Source: Stomorhina lunata (Eukaryota > Arthropoda > Insecta > Diptera > Rhiniidae). Taken from it: a stretch of DNA of 64,000 bases. Of the stretch, positions 1 through 11,479 are shown in pieces (the first letter of the stretch is position 1; every line of letters starts with the position of its first letter). Location of the stretch: positions 52,187,215-52,251,214 of the forward strand of contig OW121743.1 of assembly GCA_933228675.1 (NCBI GenBank), given 5' to 3'. The notes beneath the pieces were generated by a model. The model was given only the letters and a program-made list of their open reading frames with translations, was not told where the DNA came from and did no database searches. The translations under genes were made by a program, and so were the position numbers.

Positions 1-500
1 CAAACAATTAAGTCCTCAAAATATCAAACAAAGGAAATTAAAACAATGGCGAAAATTTTGATTGAAAACGATTGTTTGCAGTGCACAGTGGGAATATTTT
101 ACCTGTAGTAAAAAACTTCTGATGCGATTTTGGTAAAGTTTAATTTTAAAACGATGACAAGGGCAAAGTTGGCATAAAGTTTTGTTTTTTTCTTGGATCC
201 TAAAGGTGTAATCGGGACACTCCTAGTAGTTCCCAAAACAGCAGTTGACTGCATGGGTCATCCAAGATAAGCAAATGATTTATCCGCCGTATTGACCGAA
301 TATGTCATCCATTGACTTCTTTTTAGCAATAAAGCCATTCACAAAGTCATGGCGCCGGGATAAAATCTATATAGACTGCCTTAAAATTAGGCAAAAATTT
401 TATGTGCGAATACTAAACCAACAAACTTTACCCATTCAATGGGGAATTCAGAAAAAATTATCACATTTTCCATCTCGGAAGTGCTAAGATTAACAAATGT
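1..500. other. Non-coding AT-rich sequence
   Basis: No gene, RNA or clear repeat seen. The only open frame (302-487) has no recognisable family or exon-like signals. Probably intronic sequence. Confidence 0.4.
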
Positions 501-965
501 GCATTTTCTATATCAAAAATTCATGGATTGGTGCACGAATTGCAGCCCTATCTGCCATATTTTTTAAATTAAGGCCTGAGTGACTATTTCCAGTTCCAAA
601 ATTTGAACAAATGGCCAAGAAGGATTTCATTTTACAAGAAAAAAAATAGAATCTAAAACAGAACGGAACGGAAACAAATGTTAACCTTTGATTTCAGACA
701 AGAAAGGATCAAGATTTTCTAATATCAAGATTTTCCATAAGCAGGATAATCATAATCATTATTATTTTTAATAAGATTGAATATAAGTTAAATTTTCCAA
801 ATTTATGATCACATTTTTTGCCTCAAGAGTGCTAGATTAACACATGTACAGTTTCCGTTTCAAAAATTTATGAATTGGTCCACGAATATCTCCCTTACCT
901 GCCATTTTATTTAGAATAAGGCCCGAGTGACTATTTGATGTTCGCAAATTTGAAGAATGATTGAT
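476..965. repeat. Two diverged copies of a ~145-bp segment, spacing ~343 bp
   Basis: The block from about 476 to 625 recurs at about 822-960. Shared words in order are agtgctaagattaaca, tggtgcacgaat (tggtccacgaat in the second copy), tgccat and ggcctgagtgactatt. It lies directly before the ~125-bp repeats and may belong to the same decayed element. Confidence 0.6.
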
Positions 966-999
966 TGCCAACAAAGATTTTGTACATAGTGGTTGCGCA

Positions 1000-1660
1000 T
1001 GAGCCGACGAAAGTTTATAGTGACAAAATTACTTATCACCGATAGGTGACGCCACTGAAAATTACACAAAATAATTAAAATCGTAAATTTGATCATGATA
1101 TGATCCTTAGCAAAGTTTTTTTGAGCCAATTAAGGTTCCTATGTTGGTATGGCCGATTTCCGATAGGTGGAGCCACTGGAAATTAATCAAAATATATTAA
1201 ATCGTAAACTGTGCATGGTCAACTATATCCTAATTTGGAATGACTAATTACCGATAGGTGGAGCCACTGACATGACTTAAGCTGTTCAAAATCATAAACT
1301 GTGCATTTAATCATGCTATGATCTTTATCAAAGATATTGAGCATAAGTCGACGGAGGTTTCTAAGTTGGTATGAACAAATTCCGACAGGTGGAGCCACTG
1401 GAAATTATTCAAAATAAATTAAATCGTAAACTGTCGTGCTATGATCTTTAGCAAAGTTGTTGTGCATGAGTCGACGGAGGTTTCTAAGTTGGTTCGACTT
1501 GTTTTTCGTCAGATGGCGCCAAAAATTAATCAAAATTAATTGAATCGTAAATTATGCATTTGATTATGTGTTGGTTGGACAAAATCAATAACAATTATTA
1601 AAAATAAATTGGAAATGTCTTTCTTCGGATTTATTTTGGTTGGTAGCGCAGCAACCTAGC
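1000..1660 (+). repeat. Element with ~90-131-bp internal tandem repeats, 5 units
   Basis: The landmark ccgataggtggagccactg (or agatggcgcc) recurs at about 1039, 1160, 1251, 1382 and 1507, so spacings are 121, 91, 131 and 125. Each unit also carries gatcttta.caaagtt, gcatgagtcgacggaggttt and aatcgtaaactgtgcat. The right end (cggacaaaatcaataa ... gaaatgtcttt) is shared with a second copy at 20.5-20.85 kb, which argues for a transposed unit with internal repeats. This organisation is known for helentron-type elements, but no terminal signature proves that here. Confidence 0.65.
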
Positions 1661-1669
1661 ATATTCTTT

Positions 1670-1822
1670 CGAGATCGTGCCGTTAAAAGGGTTCTAGCGG
1701 ATCTTAACATAAATAAATGTCCTGGGCAGGATGACACACCAGCACTGGTGTTTAGGTAGTGCCCTTCAACGTTAGGTCATCCATTGGCCTTCCTTTTTAG
1801 CACATTATACCATGTTGTTGTT
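1670..1822 (+). pseudogene. Jockey-like LINE reverse transcriptase scrap
   Basis: One frame reads AVKRVLADLNINKCPGQDD, then TPALVFR, a stop, and CPSTLGHPLAFLFSTLYHV. This matches the region just before the RT fingers of jockey-clade elements (VxxVLxxLxxxKSPGPDGIPxxVLKxCxxxLxxPLxxLF). There is an in-frame stop, and no RT sequence continues beyond about 1820. A short dead relic. Confidence 0.6.
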
Positions 1823-2192
1823 AAAGTATTGTAAAGTATGGTTTACTGCTAACTAATAGCACTTTATTATCTGCCATAAATGTAGCATTTCTTACCCTTT
1901 CCCGTTTTTGTGTAAGGCGTAAGACAGTACACAATATCTTTGGACAAATCTCTGCATTCGATATTGATCGAAAACTCAGTTTTTAATCAAATATTGTCTA
2001 ACATACCTTAGGGATTTTCAAAATAATTTATAAAATTTGATATCTAAACATATTGAATATAGGCTCTCGATGCATATATAACAGTATTACCAGCTGCATA
2101 TAAATTGTTTCTACGCAGTTTAAAATTTCATCAAAGTCGTTACGTTATTTAGGCGAGTCATAAATTACCGCTTGCAGTTTGTCACCCACGCT

Positions 2193-2505
2193 GAACCGCC
2201 GTGGTATAGCAGGTTAGTCATTCGCCTAGCATACTAGAGGTCCCAAGTTCGATCAGCGGTCAGGCTCACTTAAAAAAAATTAATTTTCAAAAAAGTGGTG
2301 GTACACCTCATAACTCAGCTAGCCACTGGTTATTGAGTATTAGGCTATGTAAAACTTCTCTAACTAATGCATTTGCCGTTCGGAGCCGGAGTTAAAACGT
2401 AGGTTAAAACGTAGGTAATGAGTCTACAAATAGAATCGGATGCAGCTCATTGTCTGAGAGAAGTACCCCTTGTTCCAATTGGAATGTTGTCGGGGAATTA
2501 TAAAA
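2193..2505 (+). mobile_element. tRNA-derived SINE (family 1), copy 1
   Basis: Begins gaaccgccgtggtatagcag. The A box tggtatagcagg is at 2202-2213 and the B box gttcgatca at 2247-2255, the promoter spacing of a tRNA-derived SINE. The body continues through actcagctagccactggtta and cggatgcagctcattgtctg and ends near cggggaattata. The same body occurs at 9.3-9.6 kb (minus) and 57.5-57.8 kb (plus). Odd: a 12-base word (gttaaaacgtag) is duplicated in this copy only. No target duplication is evident. Confidence 0.85.
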
Positions 2506-4150
2506 TAGATGTTGATCGATTCTTAGACCTACCGGATATACCCTCAAAATTTCATGAAAATAGGTCGAGTTTTTTCGGAGGACATGAGAATTGTATATAT
2601 TAGACTTAGACTATCTTAAAAGTATGCTACACAAATGTTTCTAAAATATCTTAGATTTTGATCGATATAGAATGCAACAATTTGGCTGTTGATCTGCTTA
2701 GTATTTATACCACTTACGAGTATATCCTATTTTAGAGCTACTCGACCAAGTACAGGAAAGGGTGCTTATTACCGGCAGTAGGGTAACTAGTTCTATTGAT
2801 TTACTGTTATCAAAATCTTTAAGCCCAATGCACGGGCTTGTACACTTAAGGTAAATCGCTAGTCGATCAGAGATAAAAGTGAAAAAACGACCTACCCTAA
2901 TGTGTGAAGTTGCAAAAGAATCAATAATTTTAATGAAATTTTTGATACTTTTTTCAGATATTTGTTTGGTTTTCACTACGTCTGCATTAATGATGATTGT
3001 TAATGACGATACAAATTGATATAATAACTGATAATAATGATGATGATGTTAATGTTAAGTGACGATGTTTGTGACGACACTTATATGTCTTTGGACCACA
3101 AAAAAATTCATTATAAATTCAAGTTAGACATTTGGGATATGGCTACTGTATGATTTTAAATTGGGATTGATGAATTTAAAATGTTATATGATATCATATA
3201 AGACAATTGATTGTTAAAAATGACAACTGATTTTGATCGACACTCATAATTAAGTTGGTTAGCCGATGATAAACGATGATGAAGATCAAATTATAAAATT
3301 TTTGTTTTTAGGGAAAAAACACACACACACAAAATAAAACAATATTATTTAATTATGAGCTAAAAATAATTAAAATTGACTGTTGAGGTTTGGAAGCTTC
3401 AATTTAAAATATTATAACACGAAAGTGTATAAAACCATAAAAAACCAAATAAAAATTGAATTGTATTACGAAAATTTCGATCGTTAAATTTTTGGAAAGT
3501 TTTCATCATAGGTTTTGGGAGAAATTTTTTTTTGGAAGTAATTTATTATTTGCTTAATTGGAGGTGTTTATTAGCTTTATTATAACATAATTATAAATTT
3601 ATTAGCAATAATATATTTAGATTTTTGTTTTGTTTAATTTTTCGGTGATGATGAAGTATTAAACTCATGATTGCATTCATTGTAATGCAAATACAGTTTT
3701 TGGCTCTACCGGCTTTGAATGCACAAATAACTTTAATCAATTTTTATTTTCTTTATAGTTTTAAATTTTTTTTGTTTATTTTTAAATATTTTATTAAAAA
3801 AAAAATAACAATTAAAATAATCGAAAGTGTTGACAGGCTTTTGTTGTATTGTCGTTGCTTTTTTTTTTCTTTTTATAGGATTGATATTAAATTTTTTTTA
3901 TTTTTTTATAATAATAAATTCATATTTTTTGCATTTATTTGCACTTATAAACTATATAATAAAAATGTGTCGTTTGCAGAAAAAACGCCGGTTGTTTTAT
4001 AATATTTAATATTTTTATATGTATCAAATATTTTCAATTTCAATTTCATTGCGAAATTAAAAATTGATAAACTGGAAAGAAAAGTAAAAGTTTTGTTATA
4101 AAACAGATGGTTCTTGGAGAATTTAAATACAGAAAATAATTTCACAATTG
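2506..4150. other. AT-rich non-coding spacer
   Basis: No gene or RNA recognised. It holds short imperfect GAT/AAT-rich stretches near 2990-3070, an (AC)n run near 3321, and T-rich sequence at 3500-4000. Open frames at 3667-4002 and 3827-4009 are phenylalanine/tyrosine-rich products of T-rich DNA and are not supported as genes. Confidence 0.5.
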
Positions 4151-4159
4151 AAAAGAATA

Positions 4160-4535
4160 TAAAATGATGTATTATAATGGCATTTAATGCATTATAACAT
4201 ATTATAATCGTATTATAATACATTATAATGCGTTAAAATACATTATAATCGCATCATAATGTGTTATAATACATTATAATCGCATTATAATGCGTTATAA
4301 TACATTATTATCGCATTACAATGCATTATATAATCGCATTATAATGTTTCATAATACATTATAATCGCATTATAATGCGTTATAATACATTATAATCGCA
4401 TTATAATGCGTAATAATACATTATAATCGTATTATAATGCGTTATAATACATTATTGTCGCAATAAAATAGGTTATAAAATATTATAATATCATTACAAA
4501 GAATTATAATACACATAAGCATTATAATGCATTAA
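4160..4535. repeat. Satellite A: 31-bp repeat with palindromic core CGCATTATAATGCG
   Basis: Units contain cattataatcgc, cattataatgcg and ttataata. Successive copies of cattat.atcgc, for example at 4272 and 4303, lie 31 bp apart. The core CGCATTATAATGCG is a perfect 14-bp palindrome, so the array could form cruciforms. Edges are degenerate. Confidence 0.85.
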
Positions 4536-4543
4536 ATAGTGTA

Positions 4544-5026
4544 AAAATTTCCTATAAAAATAAGAAATTTTTTTTAAAATTTCTTATAAAAATAAGAAAT
4601 TATTAAAAAATGTCCAATAAAAATAAGAAATTTTTGAAAAATTTCCTATAAAAATAAGAAATTTTTTAAATATTTCCTATAAAAATAAGAAATTTTTGAA
4701 AAATTTCCTATAAAAATTAGAATTTTTTGAAAATTTTCCTATAAAAATTAAAAATTTTTGAAAAATTTCCTATAAAATTAAGAAATTTTTGAAAAATTAC
4801 ATATAAAAATTAAAAATTTTTGAAAAATTTCCAATAAAAATAAAAAAAATTTTGAAAAATTTCCTATAAAAATAGGAAATTTTAGAAAAATTTCCTATAA
4901 AAATAAGAAATTTTTGAAAAATTTCCGATAAAAATAAAAAAGTTTTGAAAAATTTCCTATGAAAATAAGAAATTTTTAAAAAATTTCTTATAAAAATACA
5001 AATTTTTGAAAAATTTCCCATAAAAA
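4544..5026 (-). repeat. Satellite B array 1 (31-bp unit, reverse orientation)
   Basis: Units read cctataaaaataagaaa then tttttgaaaaattt on the plus strand. I call this the reverse orientation of satellite B, the most abundant repeat in the window. Every unit contains AAATTTTTGAAAAATTT, an inverted repeat with 8-base arms around one central base. The array abuts satellite A on the left and satellite C on the right. Confidence 0.9.
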
Positions 5027-6258
5027 ACCCTTCCCATAGAGGATTTTTCTATAGAAAACTCTTACCATAGAAAATTTTTCTATAGAAAACTCTTCCCATA
5101 GAAGATTTTTCTAAAGAAAACTCTTCCCATAGAAGATTTTTCTATAGAAAACTCTTCCCATAGAAGATTTTTCTATAGAAAACTCTTCCCATAGAAGATT
5201 TTTCTATAGAAAACTCTTCCCATAGAAGATTTTTCTATAGAAAACTCTTCCCATAGAAGATTTTTCTATAGAAAACTCTTCCCATAGAAGATTTTTCTAT
5301 AGAAAACTCTTCCCATAGAAGATTTTTCTATAGAAAACTCTTCCCATAGAAGATTTTTCTATAGAAAACTCTTCCCATAGAAGATTTTTCTATAGAAAAC
5401 TCTTCCCATAGAAGATTTTTCTATAGAAAACTCTTCCCATAGAAGATTTTTCTATAGAAAACTCTTCCCATAGAAGATTTTTCTATAGAAAACTCTTCCC
5501 ATAGACGATTTTTCTATAGAAAACTCTTCCCATAGACGATTTTTCTATAGAAAACTCTTCCCATAGAAGATTTTTCTATAGAAAACTCTTCCCATAGAAG
5601 ATTTTTCTATAGAAAACTCTTCCCATAGAAGATTTTTCTATAGAAAACTCTTCCCATAGAAGATTTTTCTATAGAAAACTCTTCCCATAGAAGATTTTTC
5701 TATAGAAAGCTCTTCCCATAGAAGATTTTTCTATAGAAAGCTCTTCCCATAGAAGATTTTTCTATAGAAAACTCTTCCCATAGAAGATTTTTCTATAGAC
5801 AACTTTTCCCATAAAAGATTTTTCTATAGAAAACTCTTGGCATAGAAGATTTTTGTATAGAAAACTCTTCCCATAGAAGATTTTTCTATAGAAAACTCTT
5901 TTCATAGAAGATTTTTCTATAGAAAACTCTTTTCATAGAAGATTTTTCTATAGAAAACTCTTCCCATAGAAGATTTTTCTATAGAAAACTCTTCCCATAG
6001 AAGATTTTTCTATAGAAAACTATTCCCATAGAAGATTTTTTTATAGAAAACTCTTCCCATAGAAGATTTTTCTATAGAAAACTCTTCCCATAGAAGATTT
6101 TCTATAGAAAACTCTTCCCATAGAAGATTTTTCTATAGAAAACTCTTCCCATAGACGATTTTTCTATAGAAAACTCTTCTCATAGAAGATTTTTCTATAG
6201 AAAACTCTTCCCATAGAAGATTTTTCTATAGAAAACTCTTCCCATGGAAGATTTTTCT
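5027..6258. repeat. Satellite C: 31-bp repeat, ~40 homogeneous copies
   Basis: The unit is the two words tctatagaaaactcttccc and atagaagattt. The word gaagattttt recurs exactly 31 bp apart (5101, 5132 and on). The core TCTATAGA is palindromic. Copies are highly uniform, with a few variants (tagacgat, gaaagctctt, cttttcatag), suggesting recent homogenisation. This sequence does not recur elsewhere in the window. Confidence 0.95.
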
Positions 6259-7419
6259 CACTATCTCACTTTTTAATTTTAACTTTATATTTCTTTTAAC
6301 TTCATATTTCTCCCAGTGTTTACAAATCCATTAATTATATAAATATTTTTTCAAACAAAATTTATAACATTTTAGAAATTTTTATTAATTAAACCATAAG
6401 ATTTAAATAAACAGAGAAACTTATATACAACAAAAAAAAAAAAAAAAAAAAAAATGTGCAATATCGCCGGCGTCAATGTCAGTCATGGCCATCAAAAAAA
6501 CAACAAAAAAAAATGTATAATAAATAAAAAAAAAACAAACGTAAACAAACTATTATCAGTTTAATAAATTTCATTTATTTTCTAAATCGCATTTTTTATA
6601 AGAAATATTTCAATAATGAAATTATTATATTATATTTTATTTTCTGAATAAATTTAATAACTGCAAATTATAATTATTAAGACAATTACAAGAAAAAAAC
6701 ACGTGTAATAATTTGTCTGGTGATAATGAAATTGAAATAGAAATAATATTTGAACAAATGTATGAACATCTAAAAATTAGTTAAAACAATTGAAATCATA
6801 TAAAAAGTAATTAAATTTATATTATATTATAATTAAATAAAATTTCTTTGGTATTAGCATTAAGCGGTCATTAAATAAGCATTAAATTTAATTTCATTAC
6901 AATTCAAGTTTTTGTATTCAAACCCAAATTTTGACAGTGTATTTCTCTAAAGTTTCTCCTAACTAGTCATTAGCTCTCTTTCTTGTTATCTCTTTAAAAC
7001 TCTCTATTTTTTTTTCAAATTTTTATTATTTTATCAATGTTATTTTGTTGTTGTTGCTGTTGACCTTGGTACACTTATAAAAAATTTTGAAGTTGTTTGA
7101 AATATTTAATTGGTGAAAACACACATCACAAACACACTTTCTTAATTTTAGCATTTTTATAGTTTTTACTCATAGTTTCAATTCATAATATTTACGTCTA
7201 TACATTTTGACTGAATAAATTAATTACCACTAAATTTTCAACGTCTTAAAATTGTCAAACGTCTACATTGTTATACAAATTTAAAAAAAAGACCGTTATG
7301 GTCATCTGAAGTAGCTACACTGTAGCTACTTTAAATGCCCATAATAGTCATTGATTAAGTATTGGATGAAGATTTAAAGGGGACATGTCTGTAGAAATCA
7401 AATTTAACACAGTTTAATA
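6259..7419. other. AT-rich non-coding spacer
   Basis: Contains a poly(A) run at about 6430-6453 and a short TTG-rich stretch near 7047-7060. A perfect inverted repeat sits at 7310-7330 (AGTAGCTACA, one base, TGTAGCTACT). No coding sequence recognised. Confidence 0.5.
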
Positions 7420-8139
7420 ACCAAGTAAGAAAGTGCTATAGTCGGTCAAGCCCGACCGTACGATACCTTCCGCCCCTAAAGGTCAAAGGTGTTCTTTTTC
7501 CTAAATAAAGACAAAAATTTGTTAAATTTTGCCATCATACAAACATTTTCTCAAAACTTATATATTTAAGTTGTTTCTGTTATTTGGACTTATATGAGAG
7601 CTAGGGTCATTATCTCGAAATTTGTTTGATTACAGTTTTTACAAGCGTTTTAGTGATTTTTGTCTCATTTAGTGATTTTTGACAGATGAGCTTGTATGGG
7701 AGCTATAGTCAAATATGGACCGATTTCAAGGAAATTTGGTACAATGATTTTAGTTTACACAAACAGTTTTTGTTTTAAATTTCATGAAAAAATATTGATA
7801 TTTGTGGCCAAAATATAAATTCCGTGAAATGGGACCTATGGGAGCTACCATAAATAATAGACTGATTTTGACGAATTTCAATAGCCCACTATCAAAAAAA
7901 TTATCTGTGCCAAATTTCATTAAATTATCTTTAGAATTACGACCTGTACTTTGATTACATGGTTTATATGGGGGTCCAGCCTGACGTCCAGCCAAACGGA
8001 CGGACGAACTGTCATCGCTAAATCGACACAGAAAGTGATTCTAAGCCTATTGGTATACTAAAAGGTGGGTCTAAGACAAATATACATACATCAGCACAAA
8101 CTTATAATACCTTTTCCTCCTATGATCTTGAAGGGTATA
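7420..8139 (-). mobile_element. DINE-1/INE-1-like Helitron relic, copy A
   Basis: On the plus strand it opens with ccaagtaagaaagtgctata and gtcggtcaagcccgacc, and closes with a ctt...aagggtata end. Internal words gagctagggtca, gggagctatagtcaaatatg, acgtccagccaaacggacgg and aaggtgggtctaagac are shared, reversed, with the copies at 9.6 and 36.6 kb. Known: fly DINE-1/INE-1 elements carry a TATACCC...GGGTAT subterminal hairpin and a block rich in GTCCGTCCGTC. It is non-autonomous and has no coding capacity. Confidence 0.75.
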
Positions 8140-8358
8140 AAAAAGATAATGTGACAATAGCTGTCAGATGCAAATTTCTGGGTACACTAAGAGATACCCC
8201 TTCTAACGATGGCGTAATAAATTAGTTCCGTTCAGATTAATTTCGTTATAAAGGTTCTACGACAAGTAAAGCCTTTCTTCTTTGGAGTATCTCTTTCGCG
8301 GAATGTCGCCATGTGGTTTTACTGTTTTACTGTTCTATCGCTACTACAACGGCAATGA

Positions 8359-8475
8359 GGGTGTTGTGGCTTAGTTGGTTAGCATGTCGACTACTAAGCA
8401 TAACATATCATATTCAGCCTGGGTTCGAGCCCCGTTCATGGCAACATTACTGCATCGGCACTAAGCCTACAGCAA
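8359..8475 (+). mobile_element. tRNA-derived SINE (family 2), copy A
   Basis: The A box tggcttagttgg is at 8367-8378 and the B box ggttcgagcc at about 8422-8431. The tRNA-like head continues into cgttcatggcaacatt and gcctacagcaatag. A second copy lies at about 26.2-26.42 kb on the minus strand with an identical A box. The acceptor stem and anticodon arm do not fold as a functional tRNA. Confidence 0.75.
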
Positions 8476-8543
8476 TAGAATAAAAAGCTTAAAGTTTTTT
8501 ACAATATACTTATACTAGATAGAGCTACTTGGCTGCGAGAAAC

Positions 8544-8881
8544 TTCTGGTTAAAGACGGTCAATAATACACCAAAAGAAAGCACTTAGGCTGTAGTATTT
8601 TTCAGGCCGAAATTGTGACAAATAAAGAAATTATCAGATTGGCCGAGATATACAGACCAGTTACAAATATAATCGGTGAGTTTAATTCCCCGTGAGCTTA
8701 TTTTTCACGATATATTAATTCTCCCATTATAAACTCATTCTCTGATATTGAAGCTATATATTAATTATCCTATTACAAATTCATTCTCTGATATTCAAGC
8801 TGCCATAAAGTCTGTGGATTATGTCTTCCTGAATTCAACTGTTAATTTCTTGTCTTTATGAATGTCTTGCCACAGGCAGAT
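8544..8881 (+). repeat. First copy of a ~340-bp direct duplication, LINE-like
   Basis: Starts ttctggttaaagacggtcaa and ends gtcttgccacaggcaga. It recurs 352 bp later. It also holds an internal duplication of about 49 bp (attctctgatattgaagc and attctctgatattcaagc). One frame gives RYINSPIINSFSDIEA, reminiscent of the stretch just upstream of LINE RT domains. That resemblance is weak. Confidence 0.7.
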
Positions 8882-8895
8882 ACTGGGGAACTACT

Positions 8896-9195
8896 TTCTG
8901 GTTAAAGACGGTCAATAATACACCAAAAGAAAGCACTAAGGCTACCAAAGCACTGTAGTATTTTCAGGCCGAAATTGTGACAAATACATAAAGTATCAGA
9001 TTGGCTGAGATATACAGTTCAGTTACAAATATAACCGGCGGGTTTAATTCCCCGTGAGCTTATTTTTCACGATATATTAATTCTCCCGTTATAAACTCAT
9101 TCTCTGATATTGAAGCTGCCATAAAGTCTATGGATTATGTCTTCCTGAATTCAACTGTTAATTTCTTGTCTTTATGAATGTCTTACCACAGGAAG
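8896..9195 (+). repeat. Second copy of the ~340-bp duplication
   Basis: Aligns over its whole length with 8544-8881 but lacks the ~49-bp internal duplication. One frame reads YINSPVINSFSDIEAAIKS followed by MDYVF, which again recalls LINE sequence before the RT domain, with no catalytic motif. Function not assigned. Confidence 0.7.
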
Positions 9196-9306
9196 ATTCA
9201 ATCCAGACAAATGTTGTCCCATTTAGATTGGAAATGTATTTATAAATTACTATCGCTATCAAGACTCTATCTATCCTTATTTGCTTCCGTCATAACAGGA
9301 GACTAT

Positions 9307-9624
9307 ATATATTTATATATATAATTCCCCGACAACATTCCAATTGAAACAAGGGGTACTTCTCTCAGACAATGAGCTGCATCCGATTCTATTTTTAGAC
9401 TCATTGAAAGGGACCTACGTTTTAACTCCGGCTCAGAACGGCATATGCATTAGTTAGAGAAGTTTTACATAGCCTAATACTCAATAACCAGTGGCTACCT
9501 GAGTTATGAGGTAAACCGCCACTTTTTTGAAAATTATTTTTTTTCAAGTGGGTCCGGCCGGGGATCAAACTTGGGACCTTTGGTATGCTAAGCGGATGAC
9601 GAACCTGCTGTACCACGGTGGTTC
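9307..9624 (-). mobile_element. tRNA-derived SINE (family 1), copy 2
   Basis: Reverse complement of copies 1 and 3. The A box tggtacagcagg lies at 9604-9615 (minus) and the B box gtttgatccc at 9561-9570. The 3' end at the left is a TA-rich tail. The copy is flanked by the 12-bp target duplication acaggagactat at 9295-9306 and 9625-9636, so both element ends are fixed by sequence. A DINE-1-like copy starts immediately after the right duplication. Confidence 0.9.
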
Positions 9625-9636
9625 ACAGGAGACTAT

Positions 9637-10426
9637 TTATACCCTTCACCACCATAGGTGGAAAGGGTATTATAAGTTTGTGCTGATGTTTGTAACGCAT
9701 AGAAATATTTGTCTTAGACCCACCTTTTAGTATACCAATATGCTTAGAATCACTTTATGAGTCGATTTAGCGATGTCCGTCCGTCCGTCTGGCTGGCTGG
9801 CTGGACCCCCATGTAAACCTTGTAATCAAACTACAGGTCGCAATTCTAAAGATAATTTGATGAAATTTGGCACAGATCATTTTTTTGATAATGGGCTATT
9901 GAAATTGGTCAAAGTCGGTCCATTTTTTATGGTACCTCCCATAGGTCCCACTTCCCGGAATTGCTATATTGGCCACAAATATCAATATTTTTTCATGAAA
10001 TTTAAATACTGCTTATGTAAACTTAAATCATTGTACCAAATTTCGTTGAAATCGGTCCACATTTGACCATAGCTCCCATACAAATTCTTCTTTAAAAACG
10101 CACTAAATGAGACAAAAAATCACTAAAACGCTCGTAAATCTAAAGATAATGGAAATTTTGAGTCTATTTTTTGCATACATAATTTTTGTAACAACTGTAA
10201 TCAATCTGCCAAATTTCGAGATAATCGGTCCACATTTGACCCTAGCTCTCATATAAGTCCAAATGACGGAAACAGGTTGAATATATAAGTTTTGAGAAAA
10301 TGTTTGTATGATGGCAAAATTTAGCAAATATTTGTCTTTACACAGGAAAAAGTACACATTTGACCTTAGTGGTGAAGGGTATCGTATGGTCGGGCTAGAC
10401 CGACTATAGCGCTTTCTTACTTGTTT
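9637..10426 (+). mobile_element. DINE-1/INE-1-like Helitron relic, copy B (both ends present)
   Basis: The 5' end carries the hairpin atacccttcaccacc, ata, ggtggaaagggtat. It is followed by tgtccgtccgtccgtctggc and blocks gaaatttggcacagatc and ggtccacatttgaccctagc. The 3' end is gtggtgaagggtatcgta, then ggtcgggctagaccgac (a short hairpin) and ctttcttacttgtt. This is the most complete copy in the window. Open frames inside it (9773-10066 plus, 10103-10357 minus) are incidental. Confidence 0.8.
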
Positions 10427-11479
10427 TTATTTATAATAGGGGAACACTAAAAAGTGTAAAAATTCACGGGGAATTGTTATTCATAATTGGGCTGTATATT
10501 ATTTATAATTTCACGACTGATGGATTTTTATCGTATTGAAAAAATCGTATTTTTCGATAAATCGTTTTAAATGATTTCAAATTTATCGTAAAGCGTTTAA
10601 ATGCATCTCATTTGTCTGTTATATTCAAATTACTTCAGATGAATTCAGGTAAATAAAATGCGTATCCGAATACCAATAACAACTATGAATCGTGTTGAAT
10701 CATTACTGTTTCGAATACTCGTACATACATATTTACGAGTATTATGTAAATACAAACAAAATATGTAACTTTTGTAGACTAGATTTTATAAGTTTGATGT
10801 ACATTAATTCTACAAACATGTATTCAGTTTTTCTTTGAAACATTTTCATAGAAATTTATAAACAAAATCGACATCATTCGTACTCATTTTGTATGACTTT
10901 CTGTCTGTATATACGTTCAAAAACTCACGCATTTTTTCTAGATATTGTAGATTTTGTGATTTGAATTTACTTTGTTAATATTTTTTCAAAATAAACTGTA
11001 CGACTGAATGACTGAGTAACGACTATCTGATGTATCTTTAGACTGTAGTAACTCGTTTTTGAATAGTTTACCTTGTTGCTAGGTAAAACGTAAAAAATAT
11101 AAACATTTGACAGTAGCCACTATAAATGACTTCGGCTCAAATGTATGTCAAATTTGTTGAAAAAAATATGGTAAAATAAAATGTAAAATACCCCTGTTTT
11201 TACATTTTTTTTCAAACAAATTTTATTCGTATTTAAATTTATTTACACATTTTTTTTGACTTAGAAAAAACTTCAAATGTTTACTATTTTTATAAATAAA
11301 AATAAAAAAAAATATTTAAATTTTGACCTAAATTTAATGTGCAACAGAAAATAAATACAATTACTTTCACTTTCGTTTTCATTTTGTTTTAAAATTTATT
11401 TTAAAAGTGTTTTTTTCTAGTAAAAACCAAGAGATAAAAAAATTTCCAATAAACTGTAACTTTTGGACTAATAAAAAAT
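10427..11479. other. AT-rich non-coding spacer
   Basis: No coding sequence, RNA or strong repeat identified. A few short palindromic tracts only. Confidence 0.45.

Noticed and set aside
4797..5021. ORFs rich in NFSKISYF/FRKF repeats (also 28817-29041 and 54003-54194)
   Set aside because: Each is a translation of satellite B units, not a gene.
7750..7995. ORFs inside DINE-1-like copies (also 9773-10066, 10103-10357, 36824-37078)
   Set aside because: The family is non-coding. The frames follow the repeat consensus and differ between copies.
8359..8440. Possible functional tRNA gene
   Set aside because: A and B boxes are good, but the acceptor and anticodon stems do not pair, and a second diverged copy exists. 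It is a SINE head.
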